Origin: Pseudomonadota bacterium
GTDB taxonomy: Bacteria > Pseudomonadota > Gammaproteobacteria > Pseudomonadales > Pseudomonadaceae
Reading direction: 5' to 3'
Length of the DNA: 13,079 nt
Assembly (NCBI GenBank): GCA_023388335.1
Contig: JAEWGL010000006.1
Location: 1 to 13,079 of the forward strand
Below are positions 6,062 to 13,079 of this stretch, piece by piece. How positions within the stretch are numbered: the stretch's first letter is position 1; each line of letters begins with the position of its first letter. The translations under genes were made by a program, and so were the position numbers. The notes under the pieces are model-generated. The model was not told where the DNA came from and made no database searches. It saw only the letters and a program-made list of their open reading frames with translations.

Positions 6062-7477
6062 ATGAGCAAGCAGATTCCGGTTCACGATGTCACCCCGCCC
6101 GCCAACTGCACCAACGGCAGCGTCGACCTCTATGCCGCCCGGGAAAAGATCTACACCCGGGCGTTTACCGGTGTGTTCCGCAACCTGCGCATGCTCGGTG
6201 GCGCGGCGCTCATGCTGCTGTACTTCGGCACCGTGTGGCTGAACTGGGGCGAGCACCAGGCCGTCTGGTGGAACCTGCCAGAACGCAAGTTCTATATCTT
6301 CGGCGCGACCATCTGGCCGCAGGACTTCATCCTCCTGTCCGGGCTGCTGATCGTCGCCGCTTTCGGCTTGTTCTTCATCACCGTGTTCGCCGGCAGGGTC
6401 TGGTGCGGCTACACCTGCCCGCAGAGCGTGTGGACCTGGATTTTCATGTGGTGCGAGAAGGTCACCGAAGGTGACCGCAACCAGCGCATGAAGCTGGACA
6501 AGGCGCCGCTGCACGCCAGCAAGGTTCTGCGCAAGGCGGCCAAGCACAGCCTCTGGTTGCTGATCGGCTTCGTCACCGGCATGACCTTTGTCGGCTATTT
6601 TTCGCCCATCCGCGAGCTGGTGCTGGAGTTCTTCACCGGCCAGGCCGACGGCTGGGCCTACTTCTGGGTGGGTTTCTTCACCCTGGCCACCTATGGCAAC
6701 GCCGGTTGGCTGCGCGAGCAGGTATGCGTGTACATGTGCCCTTATGCGCGCTTCCAGAGCGTGATGTTCGACAAGGACACCCTGATCGTCTCCTACGACC
6801 CGCGCCGCGGCGAGACCCGTGGGCCGCGCAAGAAAGACATGGACTACAAGGCCAAGGGCCTGGGCGATTGCATCGACTGCACCATGTGCGTCCAGGTCTG
6901 CCCGACCGGCATCGATATCCGCGACGGCCTGCAGGTCGAATGCATCGGCTGCGCCGCCTGCATCGACGCCTGCGACACCATCATGGACAAGATGAGCTAC
7001 CCCAAGGGCCTGATCAGCTACACCACCGAACACAATCTCTCCGGCCAGAAAACCCATCTGCTGCGCCCGCGGCTGATCGGCTACGCGCTGGTGCTGCTGG
7101 CGATGATCGCCCTGCTGGTCACCGCCTTCGCCACCCGCTCGCTGGTCGGCTTCGACGTCAGCAAGGACCGGGTCCTGTACCGCGAGAACGCCCAGGGCCG
7201 GATCGAGAACGTCTACAGCCTGAAGGTCATGAACAAAGACCAGCACGACCACATCTACGTGCTCGACGCCGCTGGCCTGCCGGACCTCAAGCTGCAGGGT
7301 CCGCGCGAGATTCGCGTGGCCGCCGGCGACATCGTCAGCGTGCCGGTGCAACTGTCGGTGGCGCCCGAGCAACTGCCGTCGTCCACCAATGACGTCACCT
7401 TCACCCTCAAGGACGCCGACGACGGCGCCTCCCAGGTCCACGCCAGGAGCCGGTTCATCGGCCCGCAAATCCGTTGA
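6062..7477 (+). CDS. ccoG: Cytochrome cbb3 oxidase assembly protein CcoG (cupric reductase)
   Basis: Encodes 471 residues of CcoG/FixG/RdxA, a membrane iron-sulfur protein that reduces Cu(II) to Cu(I) in the copper supply to cbb3 oxidase. Membrane segments lie at about 45-62, 85-110, 163-183, 198-214 and 338-358. Two CxxxCP-type sites fall in or near the membrane, Cys115/Cys119 (WCGYTCP) and Cys222/Cys226 (CVYMCPY); such cysteines are important for copper reduction in this family. A two-[4Fe-4S] ferredoxin domain follows, with Cys270/273/276/280 and Cys294/297/300/304, and then a C-terminal Ig-like periplasmic domain. Of two adjacent ATGs I chose 6062, because GTGGGA (6049-6054) is then better spaced than for 6059. 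It leads the ccoGHIS assembly operon, with ccoH 11 nt downstream and a candidate Anr box upstream. Confidence 0.96.
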   Translation: MSKQIPVHDVTPPANCTNGSVDLYAAREKIYTRAFTGVFRNLRMLGGAALMLLYFGTVWLNWGEHQAVWWNLPERKFYIFGATIWPQDFILLSGLLIVAAFGLFFITVFAGRVWCGYTCPQSVWTWIFMWCEKVTEGDRNQRMKLDKAPLHASKVLRKAAKHSLWLLIGFVTGMTFVGYFSPIRELVLEFFTGQADGWAYFWVGFFTLATYGNAGWLREQVCVYMCPYARFQSVMFDKDTLIVSYDPRRGETRGPRKKDMDYKAKGLGDCIDCTMCVQVCPTGIDIRDGLQVECIGCAACIDACDTIMDKMSYPKGLISYTTEHNLSGQKTHLLRPRLIGYALVLLAMIALLVTAFATRSLVGFDVSKDRVLYRENAQGRIENVYSLKVMNKDQHDHIYVLDAAGLPDLKLQGPREIRVAAGDIVSVPVQLSVAPEQLPSSTNDVTFTLKDADDGASQVHARSRFIGPQIR

Positions 7478-7488
7478 GAGAAACCGCC

Positions 7489-8022
7489 ATGCTTTCAGCT
7501 ACCGCCGCCAGTCCTTGGTACAAGCACCTCTGGCCCTGGATCATCATCGGCATCCTCACCACGTCGGTGTGCCTGAGCCTGACCATGGTCAACATTGCCG
7601 TGCGCAACCCGGTCAATCTGGTCAACGACAACTACTACGAGGCCGGCAAAGGCATCAACCGTTCCCTGGACCGCGAACTGCTGGCCCAGACCCTCGACCT
7701 CAAGGCCAGCGTGTACCTGGACGAGCTGACCGGCGAAGTCGACCTGCGCCTGAGCGGCGCCAGCCAGCCGCCGACCTTGGAGCTGAACCTGATCTCGCCG
7801 ACCCAGCCGGGCAAGGACCGCAGGGTCGCGCTGAGGCGCAGCGAGCAGGGTCGCTATGTCGGCCAGCTGGAGGACCGCGTCGAGGGCCGCCGCTTCGTCG
7901 AGTTGCTTGGCAGCCAGCAAGGAGAGGTGTGGCGCCTGTTCGAGGAAGAGAAGGTCGAGCATGGGGTAGCCTTGCAACTGGGCGATGAAGCCTTGCAAGG
8001 GGCCGAGCATCTGGAAAAATGA
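7489..8022 (+). CDS. ccoH: Cytochrome cbb3 oxidase assembly protein CcoH (FixH family)
   Basis: Encodes 177 residues of the FixH/CcoH family. One membrane helix near the N-terminus (about residues 15-37) is followed by a periplasmic domain rich in charged residues. In Rhodobacter CcoH is required for stable cbb3 assembly and stays close to the oxidase; its chemical role is not known. The ATG at 7489 is preceded by GAGAG at 7476-7480, which overlaps the ccoG stop; a TTG at 7474 would add five residues but lacks support. The gene follows ccoG by 11 nt. The 106-nt gap to ccoI is wide for this operon and contains a decayed REP-like sequence. Confidence 0.92.
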   Translation: MLSATAASPWYKHLWPWIIIGILTTSVCLSLTMVNIAVRNPVNLVNDNYYEAGKGINRSLDRELLAQTLDLKASVYLDELTGEVDLRLSGASQPPTLELNLISPTQPGKDRRVALRRSEQGRYVGQLEDRVEGRRFVELLGSQQGEVWRLFEEEKVEHGVALQLGDEALQGAEHLEK

Positions 8023-8071
8023 TGAGTCTTCACAGAGCGTGTATCCGGATGACATCGTCGTCAGGCCGGGC

Positions 8072-8106
8072 GCATCGCGGACAAGCCTGCGCCTATAGGT
8101 ACAGCG
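8072..8106. repeat. Decayed single REP-like unit between ccoH and ccoI
   Basis: The core at 8077-8090 (GCGGACAAGCCTGC) resembles the common P. putida REP core GCGGGCAAGCCCGC with two transitions that weaken its hairpin, and the flanks (CATC before, CCTATAGGTACAGCGC after) also look REP-like. It lies inside the assembly operon, so any effect would be on mRNA processing or differential expression. Assignment is from memory of REP sequences. Confidence 0.55.
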
Positions 8107-8128
8107 CACCGGACGGGTCCATGACGAG

Positions 8129-10609
8129 ATGAGCCAGCCCATCCCCTGCTACCACTGCGCCTTGCCCGTTCCGACCGCCAGCCGCTTTACCGCCGTGGTC
8201 CTGGGCGAGCCACGAGCATTCTGCTGCCCTGGCTGCAAGGCGGTGGCCGAGGCCATCGTCGCGGGTAAGCTGGAGCACTATTACCAGCATCGCAGCGAAG
8301 CCAGCGCCAACCCCGAGGCGCTGCCCCGCCAACTGCAGGACGAACTGGCGTTGTACGACTGCGCCGACGTGCAGCGACCCTTCGTCCGCCACGCCGGCGA
8401 CCAGGCCGAAGCGACCCTGCTGATCGAAGGCGTTAGCTGCGCCGCCTGCGGGTGGCTGATCGAAAAGCACCTGCGCAACCTGCCCGGCGTCGCCGAGGCG
8501 CGCCTGAACCTGTCCAATCACCGCCTGCACTTGAGCTGGGCGGACCACCAGCTGCCGCTCTCGCGCCTGCTGGCCGAGCTGCGCCAGATCGGCTACGCCG
8601 CCCACCCCTACCTACCCGACCAGGCCACCGAACAACTGGCCCGGGAAAACCGCAGCGCCCTGCGCCGGCTCGGCGTGGCCGGACTGCTGTGGTTCCAGGC
8701 GATGATGGCAACCATGGCCACCTGGCCGGAATTCAACATCGACCTGAGCCCGGAACTGCACACCATCCTGCGCTGGGTCGCGCTGTTTCTCACCACACCG
8801 ATCGTGTTCTACAGCTGCGCGCCCTTCTTCAAGGGCGCCGCCCGCGACCTGCGTACCCGCCACCTGACCATGGATGTCTCGGTGTCGCTGGCCATCGGCC
8901 TGGCCTACGGCGCCGGGATCTGGACCGCGATCACCGGCAGCGGCGAGCTGTATTTCGACACCGTCGGCATGTTCGCGCTGTTCCTCCTGACCGGCCGCTA
9001 CCTGGAGCGACGCGCCCGGGAACGCACGGCCGCCGCCACCGCACAGCTGGTCAACCTGTTGCCGGCCTCGTGCCTGCGCCTGGGCCGCGACGGCCAGAGC
9101 GAGCGCATCCTGCTCGCCGACCTGCGCCAGGGCGACCGGGTGCTGGTGCAGCCAGGTGCGGTGATCCCGGCCGATGGGCGCATCGTCGACGGCCGCTCGA
9201 GCATCGACGAGTCGCTGCTGACCGGTGAATACCTGCCCCTGGCGCGCGGCCAGGGCGACGCGGTCACCGCCGGCACGCTGAATGTGGAAAGCACCCTGAC
9301 CATCGAGGTCCAGGCCCTGGGCCAGGACACCCGCCTGTCGGCGATCGTCCGCCTGCTCGAACGCGCCCAGTCGGAAAAACCGCGCCTGGCGCGGATCGCC
9401 GACTGTGCCTCGCAAGGGTTTCTGCTCTTTACCTTGGTCGCTGCTGCCGCGATTGGCCTGCTGTGGTGGCAACTGGACGCCTCACGGGCGTTCTGGATCG
9501 TCCTGGCGATGTTGGTCGCTACCTGCCCCTGCGCCCTGTCGCTGGCCACTCCGACTGCCCTCACCGCGGCCACCGGCACCTTGCACCAGCTGGGCCTGCT
9601 GCTGACCCGCGGGCACGTGCTGGAAGGCCTGAACCAGATCGACACGGTGATCTTCGACAAGACCGGCACGCTCACCGAGGGACGTCTGGCCCTGCGCAGC
9701 CTTATCCCGCTCGCTGGCCTGGACGCCGACCAGTGCCTGGCGCTGGCAGCCGCCCTGGAGCACCGCTCCGAACACCCTATCGCCCGCGCCTTCGGCCGCG
9801 CCGCCACGCCAGCCCACGCGGTCAGTTCGGTTGCAGGCCTGGGCCTGCAGGGCCAGGTCGGCGAACGCGAGCTGCGCATCGGCCAAGCCGCCTTCGTCTG
9901 CGCTCTCAGCGGCGCACCCGTGCCCGCTGCACCTGCGCAGAACGGCCAGTGGCTGCTGCTCGGGGACCGTCAAGGCCCCCTGGCCTGGTTCGTTCTCGAT
10001 GACCGCCTGCGCAGCGACGCCGGCGAGCTGCTGGCGGCGTGCAGGGCGCGTGGCTGGCATACCCTGCTGCTGTCCGGGGACAGCTCGCCGATGGTCGAGG
10101 AGGTGGCCGCGCAGTTGCGGATCGACGAAGCCATCGGTGGCTTGCGTCCAGACGACAAACTGGCCCGCCTCAAGGCCTTGCAACAGCAAGGCCGCAGGGT
10201 GCTGATGCTGGGTGACGGGGTCAACGACGTGCCAGTGCTGGCGGCGGCGGACATCAGCATCGCCATGGGTTCGGCCACGGACCTGGCCAAGACCAGCGCC
10301 GACGCGGTACTGCTGTCCAACCGCCTGCAGGCGCTGGTGCAAGCCTTCGGCCTGGCCAGGCGCACGCGGCGGATCATCGTCGAGAACCTGCTCTGGGCCA
10401 GCCTGTACAATGGCCTGATGTTGCCGTTCGCCGCCCTCGGCTGGATCACCCCGGCGTGGGCCGCCATCGGCATGTCGGTGAGCTCGCTGGTCGTGGTCCT
10501 CAATGCCCTGCGCCTGACTCGGCTACCAGGTCCGACGGCCGCGGCCAATGTCTCCCAACCTCGCCACGATTTGCGCAGGAGCGTCCCATGCCCGCCCTCT
10601 ACGTCATGA
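8129..10609 (+). CDS. ccoI: Copper-exporting P1B-type ATPase CcoI for cbb3 assembly
   Basis: Encodes 826 residues of CcoI/FixI (CopA2-like), which moves Cu(I) from cytoplasm to periplasm for insertion into cbb3 oxidase. The N-terminal Cys-rich metal-binding region has Cys7-x2-Cys10 and CCPGC at 32-36. It is followed by a heavy-metal-associated domain with GVSCAAC (Cys104, Cys107). The ATPase core has TGE at 365-367, the CPC transport site at 466-468, the phosphorylation motif DKTGT at 510-514 (Asp510), the SEHP motif at 547-550, and GDGVND at 695-700. About eight membrane helices are expected. The ATG at 8129 has only a weak GGACGG at 8111-8116. The last 22 nt overlap ccoS, so the tail after about residue 800 also encodes the ccoS ribosome-binding site. 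It is distinct from the detoxifying CopA by this operon context and the extra N-terminal domain. Confidence 0.96.
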   Translation: MSQPIPCYHCALPVPTASRFTAVVLGEPRAFCCPGCKAVAEAIVAGKLEHYYQHRSEASANPEALPRQLQDELALYDCADVQRPFVRHAGDQAEATLLIEGVSCAACGWLIEKHLRNLPGVAEARLNLSNHRLHLSWADHQLPLSRLLAELRQIGYAAHPYLPDQATEQLARENRSALRRLGVAGLLWFQAMMATMATWPEFNIDLSPELHTILRWVALFLTTPIVFYSCAPFFKGAARDLRTRHLTMDVSVSLAIGLAYGAGIWTAITGSGELYFDTVGMFALFLLTGRYLERRARERTAAATAQLVNLLPASCLRLGRDGQSERILLADLRQGDRVLVQPGAVIPADGRIVDGRSSIDESLLTGEYLPLARGQGDAVTAGTLNVESTLTIEVQALGQDTRLSAIVRLLERAQSEKPRLARIADCASQGFLLFTLVAAAAIGLLWWQLDASRAFWIVLAMLVATCPCALSLATPTALTAATGTLHQLGLLLTRGHVLEGLNQIDTVIFDKTGTLTEGRLALRSLIPLAGLDADQCLALAAALEHRSEHPIARAFGRAATPAHAVSSVAGLGLQGQVGERELRIGQAAFVCALSGAPVPAAPAQNGQWLLLGDRQGPLAWFVLDDRLRSDAGELLAACRARGWHTLLLSGDSSPMVEEVAAQLRIDEAIGGLRPDDKLARLKALQQQGRRVLMLGDGVNDVPVLAAADISIAMGSATDLAKTSADAVLLSNRLQALVQAFGLARRTRRIIVENLLWASLYNGLMLPFAALGWITPAWAAIGMSVSSLVVVLNALRLTRLPGPTAAANVSQPRHDLRRSVPCPPSTS

Positions 10610-10797
10610 TCCCGGCCGCCCTGCTAATCGTCGGCGTGGCCGTGTACATCTTCTTCTGGGCGGTGGACAGCGGCCAGTACGATGACCTCGAAGGTCCGGC
10701 CCACAGCATCCTCTTCGACGACCAGGACCCCAGGCACGAGGCCGCCGTACACCACCCCGACAGCACCCCCGACGAGGACCCCACGCGCCGTGGTTGA
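10588..10797 (+). CDS. ccoS: Cytochrome cbb3 oxidase maturation protein CcoS
   Basis: A 69-residue single-pass membrane protein of the CcoS family. In Rhodobacter capsulatus, loss of CcoS gives a cbb3 oxidase lacking hemes b, b3 and CuB in CcoN, so it acts in cofactor insertion. The membrane helix is at about residues 5-24, followed by the family signature FFWAVDSGQYDDLEGP and ILFDD, then an acidic, His-containing tail. The start is the ATG at 10588, with AGGAG at 10577-10581, both inside the end of ccoI (22-nt overlap). A longer opening in the same frame from 10456 is only shadow sequence within ccoI. It overlaps the next gene by 8 nt. Confidence 0.95.
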   Translation: MPALYVMIPAALLIVGVAVYIFFWAVDSGQYDDLEGPAHSILFDDQDPRHEAAVHHPDSTPDEDPTRRG

Positions 10798-11473
10798 GCT
10801 TCTGCCCCTGCTCGCCTCGGCCATGGTCCTCGGGCTGCTCGGCGGCGGCCATTGCCTGGGCATGTGCGGCGGCCTGATGGGCGCCCTGACCTTGGCCATT
10901 CCCCCGGCGCAACGCAGCCGCCGTCTACGCCTGCTGCTGGCCTACAACCTCGGCCGGGTCCTGAGCTACGCCACCGCCGGCTTGCTGTTGGGCCTGGCCG
11001 GCTGGGCGCTGGCCAACAGCCCGGTGGCTCTGGCCATGCGGGTACTGGCCGGTCTGCTGCTGATTGCCATGGGCCTGTACCTGGCCGGCTGGTGGAGCGG
11101 GCTGACGCGGATCGAAGGCCTGGGCCGCGGCCTGTGGCGTCACATCCAGCCGCTGGCCACGCGTCTGCTACCGGTGTCCAGCCTGCCGCGGGCGCTGCTG
11201 CTGGGGACGCTATGGGGCTGGCTGCCGTGCGGGCTGGTCTACAGCACCCTGCTGTGGGCGGCCAGCCAGGGCGATGCCCTGGACAGCGCCGCGCTGATGC
11301 TCGCCTTCGGCGTCGGCACCTGGCCCGTGCTGCTGGCCACCGGCCTTGCCGCCGAGCGGGTCAACCGCCTGCTACGCCAGCGCAGCGTGCGCATGGCGGG
11401 GGGCCTGCTGGTGGTGCTGTTCGGCCTGTGGACGCTGCCGGGGCCTCACCAGCACTGGCTGATGGGGCACTGA
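10790..11473 (+). CDS. TauE/SafE-like membrane protein of the cbb3 assembly operon
   Basis: Encodes 227 residues with about six membrane helices (roughly 5-27, 52-71, 80-100, 136-158, 165-187 and 200-217). It resembles the family annotated as sulfite exporter TauE/SafE, related to the membrane domain of DsbD; the P. aeruginosa equivalent sits between ccoS and hemN. Notable residues are GGGHCLGMCGG (His21, Cys22, Cys26) in helix 1 and LPCG (Cys147) in helix 4. Paired intramembrane cysteines suggest metal or thiol chemistry rather than sulfite export, but no function is established here. I chose the GTG at 10790, which overlaps the ccoS stop by 8 nt and has GAGGA at 10774-10778. An upstream in-frame opening from 10682 is ccoS shadow. 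It is last in the assembly operon. Confidence 0.85.
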   Translation: MVELLPLLASAMVLGLLGGGHCLGMCGGLMGALTLAIPPAQRSRRLRLLLAYNLGRVLSYATAGLLLGLAGWALANSPVALAMRVLAGLLLIAMGLYLAGWWSGLTRIEGLGRGLWRHIQPLATRLLPVSSLPRALLLGTLWGWLPCGLVYSTLLWAASQGDALDSAALMLAFGVGTWPVLLATGLAAERVNRLLRQRSVRMAGGLLVVLFGLWTLPGPHQHWLMGH

Positions 11474-11480
11474 GGCGGCG

Positions 11481-11494
11481 TTGATACAGGTCAA
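11481..11494 (+). promoter_or_regulatory. Anr/FNR box of hemN
   Basis: TTGAT-ACAG-GTCAA fits the Anr consensus TTGAY-N4-RTCAA at every defined position. Its centre, 11487.5, is exactly 41.5 bp upstream of the start (about 11529) predicted from the -10 at 11517-11522, the standard spacing of a class II FNR-type activated promoter. hemN is a known Anr target in Pseudomonas. Confidence 0.88.
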
Positions 11495-11516
11495 CACGGC
11501 CTGCCATGGCGCTCCC

Positions 11517-11522
11517 TAGACT
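11517..11522 (+). promoter_or_regulatory. -10 element of the hemN promoter
   Basis: TAGACT matches the sigma-70 -10 consensus at 4 of 6 positions and lies at -12 to -7 relative to the transcription start (about 11529) set by the Anr box. No -35 hexamer is needed at an Anr class II promoter. Transcription from here leaves a leader of about 28 nt before the ATG at 11557. Confidence 0.6.
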
Positions 11523-11556
11523 CCGGCCACCGCTGCTTTTTCCGGGGACCGCCCAC

Positions 11557-12939
11557 ATGCTTGACGCCCTCCGTTGGGATTCCGACCTGATCCGCCGCTA
11601 CGACCTGGCTGGACCACGCTACACTTCCTACCCGACCGCCGTGCAACTGCACAGCGAGGTGGGCTCCTTCGACCTGCTTCACGCCCTGCGCGAGAGTCGG
11701 CGCGCCGTGCGGCCGCTGTCGTTGTACCTGCACGTGCCGTTCTGCGCCAACATCTGCTACTACTGCGCCTGCAACAAGGTCATCACCAAGGACCGTGGCC
11801 GCGCCCTGCCCTACTTGCAGCGCCTGGAGCAGGAGATCCAGCTGATCGCCTGTCACCTGGACCCCAGGCAGCGCGTCGAGCAGCTGCACTTGGGCGGCGG
11901 CACCCCGACCTTTCTCAGCCACGTGGAACTGCGCCGGCTGATGGCCCACCTGCGCCAGCACTTCAACCTGCTGGACGACGATTCAGGCGACTACGGCATC
12001 GAGATCGACCCGCGCGAGGCCGACTGGTCGACCATGGGCCTGCTTCGCGAACTGGGCTTCAACCGTGTCAGCCTCGGCGTGCAGGACCTCGAACCGACCG
12101 TGCAACGCGCGGTCAACCGCCTGCAGAGCCTGGAGCAGACCCGCACCCTGATCGAAGCCGCGCGCACCTTGCAGTTTCGCTCGGTCAACCTCGACCTGAT
12201 CTATGGCCTGCCACGCCAGACGCCGCAAGGCTTCGCCCGCACCGTCGGGGAAGTCATCCGGCTGCAGCCGGACCGCCTGTCGGTGTTCAACTACGCGCAC
12301 CTGCCCGAGCGCTTCATGCCCCAGCGCCGCATCGACAGCAGCGAGCTGCCTGGGCCGGCCGCCAAGCTCGAGATGCTGCAGACCACCATCGAGCAGCTGA
12401 GCGCCGCCGGCTACCGCTACATCGGCATGGACCACTTCGCCCTGCCCGACGATGAACTGGCCATCGCCCAGGAAGAAGGCACCCTGCAACGCAACTTCCA
12501 GGGCTACACCACCCATGGCCACTGCGACCTGATCGGTCTCGGGGTGTCGGCGATCAGCCAGATCGGCGATCTCTATTGCCAGAACAGCAGCGACCTGAAC
12601 ACTTACCAGGACGCCCTCTCCAGCGCCCAGCTGGCGACCCAGCGCGGGCTGCTGTGCACGGCGGACGACCGCCTGCGCCGGGCAGTGATCCAGCAGCTGA
12701 TCTGTCACTTCGAACTGGACTTCGACAGCATCGAGCAGGCCTTCACCGTCGATTTCGCGGGGTACTTCAAGGACCTCTGGCCGCAGTTGCAGGCCATGCA
12801 CAAGGATGGCCTGATCCACCTGGACGCCCAGGGTATCAAGGTTCTGCCGGCCGGACGCCTGCTGGTACGGTCAGTGTGCATGGTCTTCGATGCCTATCTG
12901 GCCTTGCATGACCACCAGCGCTTCTCGCGGGTGATCTGA
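11557..12939 (+). CDS. hemN: Oxygen-independent coproporphyrinogen III oxidase HemN
   Basis: Encodes 460 residues of the radical-SAM enzyme that decarboxylates coproporphyrinogen III to protoporphyrinogen IX without O2, a cytoplasmic step of heme synthesis. The radical-SAM cluster is Cys63-x3-Cys67-x2-Cys70, followed by Cys72, giving the CxxxCxxCxC pattern of true HemN rather than HemW-like proteins. GGGTP at 113-117 is the SAM-binding glycine motif, and the N-terminal RYTSYPTA is typical of the family. A longer frame opens at 11506, but that ATG lies upstream of the predicted transcription start near 11529, so I chose the ATG at 11557 (MLDALRWD), with GGGGA at 11544-11548. It has its own Anr box and supplies heme for the oxidases upstream under low oxygen. 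Confidence 0.97.
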   Translation: MLDALRWDSDLIRRYDLAGPRYTSYPTAVQLHSEVGSFDLLHALRESRRAVRPLSLYLHVPFCANICYYCACNKVITKDRGRALPYLQRLEQEIQLIACHLDPRQRVEQLHLGGGTPTFLSHVELRRLMAHLRQHFNLLDDDSGDYGIEIDPREADWSTMGLLRELGFNRVSLGVQDLEPTVQRAVNRLQSLEQTRTLIEAARTLQFRSVNLDLIYGLPRQTPQGFARTVGEVIRLQPDRLSVFNYAHLPERFMPQRRIDSSELPGPAAKLEMLQTTIEQLSAAGYRYIGMDHFALPDDELAIAQEEGTLQRNFQGYTTHGHCDLIGLGVSAISQIGDLYCQNSSDLNTYQDALSSAQLATQRGLLCTADDRLRRAVIQQLICHFELDFDSIEQAFTVDFAGYFKDLWPQLQAMHKDGLIHLDAQGIKVLPAGRLLVRSVCMVFDAYLALHDHQRFSRVI

Positions 12940-13079
12940 AGCGCCAGCTGACGCCCGAGCGCGGGATTCTTCGACGCACAGCATGGCCAGGGATCGCCAT
13001 CGGCATACGCCGCCACCACCGCGCTGGGCCATCGGACGACAGCGCGTGCTGGCCTCCACCCTGCGCCGTGGGTTACCCT

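Noticed and set aside
5966..7468. A 500-codon minus-strand open frame opposite ccoG
   Set aside because: It mirrors ccoG codon structure and has no recognisable motif, while ccoG on the + strand has complete iron-sulfur motifs.
10456..10797. A 113-residue version of the ccoS protein starting at 10456
   Set aside because: The extra N-terminus is out-of-frame ccoI sequence; AGGAG at 10577-10581 and family length favour the ATG at 10588.
12940..13079. A gene or terminator after hemN
   Set aside because: No supported start, ribosome-binding site, strong hairpin or Anr-type site was seen in these 140 bases. The regulator gene anr is expected nearby in related genomes but is not within the window.
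1..13079. CRISPR array, tRNA/rRNA, insertion sequence, phage or defence genes
   Set aside because: No regularly spaced repeats, RNA gene signatures, transposase or phage-like proteins were seen; the window is an ordinary core-genome respiratory locus.

Overview
The window is GC-rich, densely packed DNA from a gammaproteobacterium, almost certainly a Pseudomonas of the P. putida type. This rests on the gene order (two tandem cbb3 oxidase operons, ccoGHIS, a TauE/SafE-like gene, hemN), the protein sequences, and a REP-type inverted repeat of the kind common in P. putida genomes. Every protein gene is on the + strand, and all belong to one theme: making and maturing the high-affinity, proton-pumping cbb3-type cytochrome c oxidase for respiration at low oxygen.

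Layout. (1) 2-2089: 3' part of a first ccoNOQP operon; ccoN is cut by the window edge, and ccoO, ccoQ and ccoP are complete. (2) 2090-2534: a 445-bp intergenic region with two stem-loops after ccoP, a pyrimidine-rich tract, a candidate promoter lying in a dyad, and a leader with three tight stem-loops. (3) 2535-5753: a complete second ccoNOQP operon, tightly coupled by overlaps (ccoN/ccoO 1 nt, ccoQ/ccoP 4 nt). (4) 5754-6061: a long REP-pair hairpin, a near-consensus Anr/FNR box, and a leader with four inverted repeats. (5) 6062-11473: the assembly operon ccoG (cupric reductase and ferredoxin-like protein), ccoH, ccoI (Cu-exporting P1B ATPase), ccoS, and a TauE/SafE-like membrane protein. (6) 11474-12939: hemN with a perfect Anr box placed correctly against a -10 element. 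(7) 12940-13079: no gene recognised; in related Pseudomonas the regulator gene anr lies just beyond hemN.

How the genes work together. CcoN carries hemes b, b3 and CuB. CcoO (one heme c) and CcoP (two hemes c) pass electrons to it, and CcoQ is a small stabilising subunit. CcoI and CcoG handle copper for the CuB site. CcoH and CcoS are assembly proteins, and CcoS is needed for cofactor insertion. HemN makes the heme precursor without oxygen. In P. aeruginosa the operon next to ccoGHIS is called cco1 (mainly constitutive) and the upstream one cco2 (Anr-induced); numbering differs between species, so plain symbols are used here. The absence of a recognisable Anr box before the second operon agrees with that scheme.

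I found no undescribed biological system. The most noteworthy signals are long near-identical tracts between the paralogous operons (gene conversion), the unusually structured leaders of ccoN and ccoG, the dyad at the ccoN promoter, and the Anr boxes.
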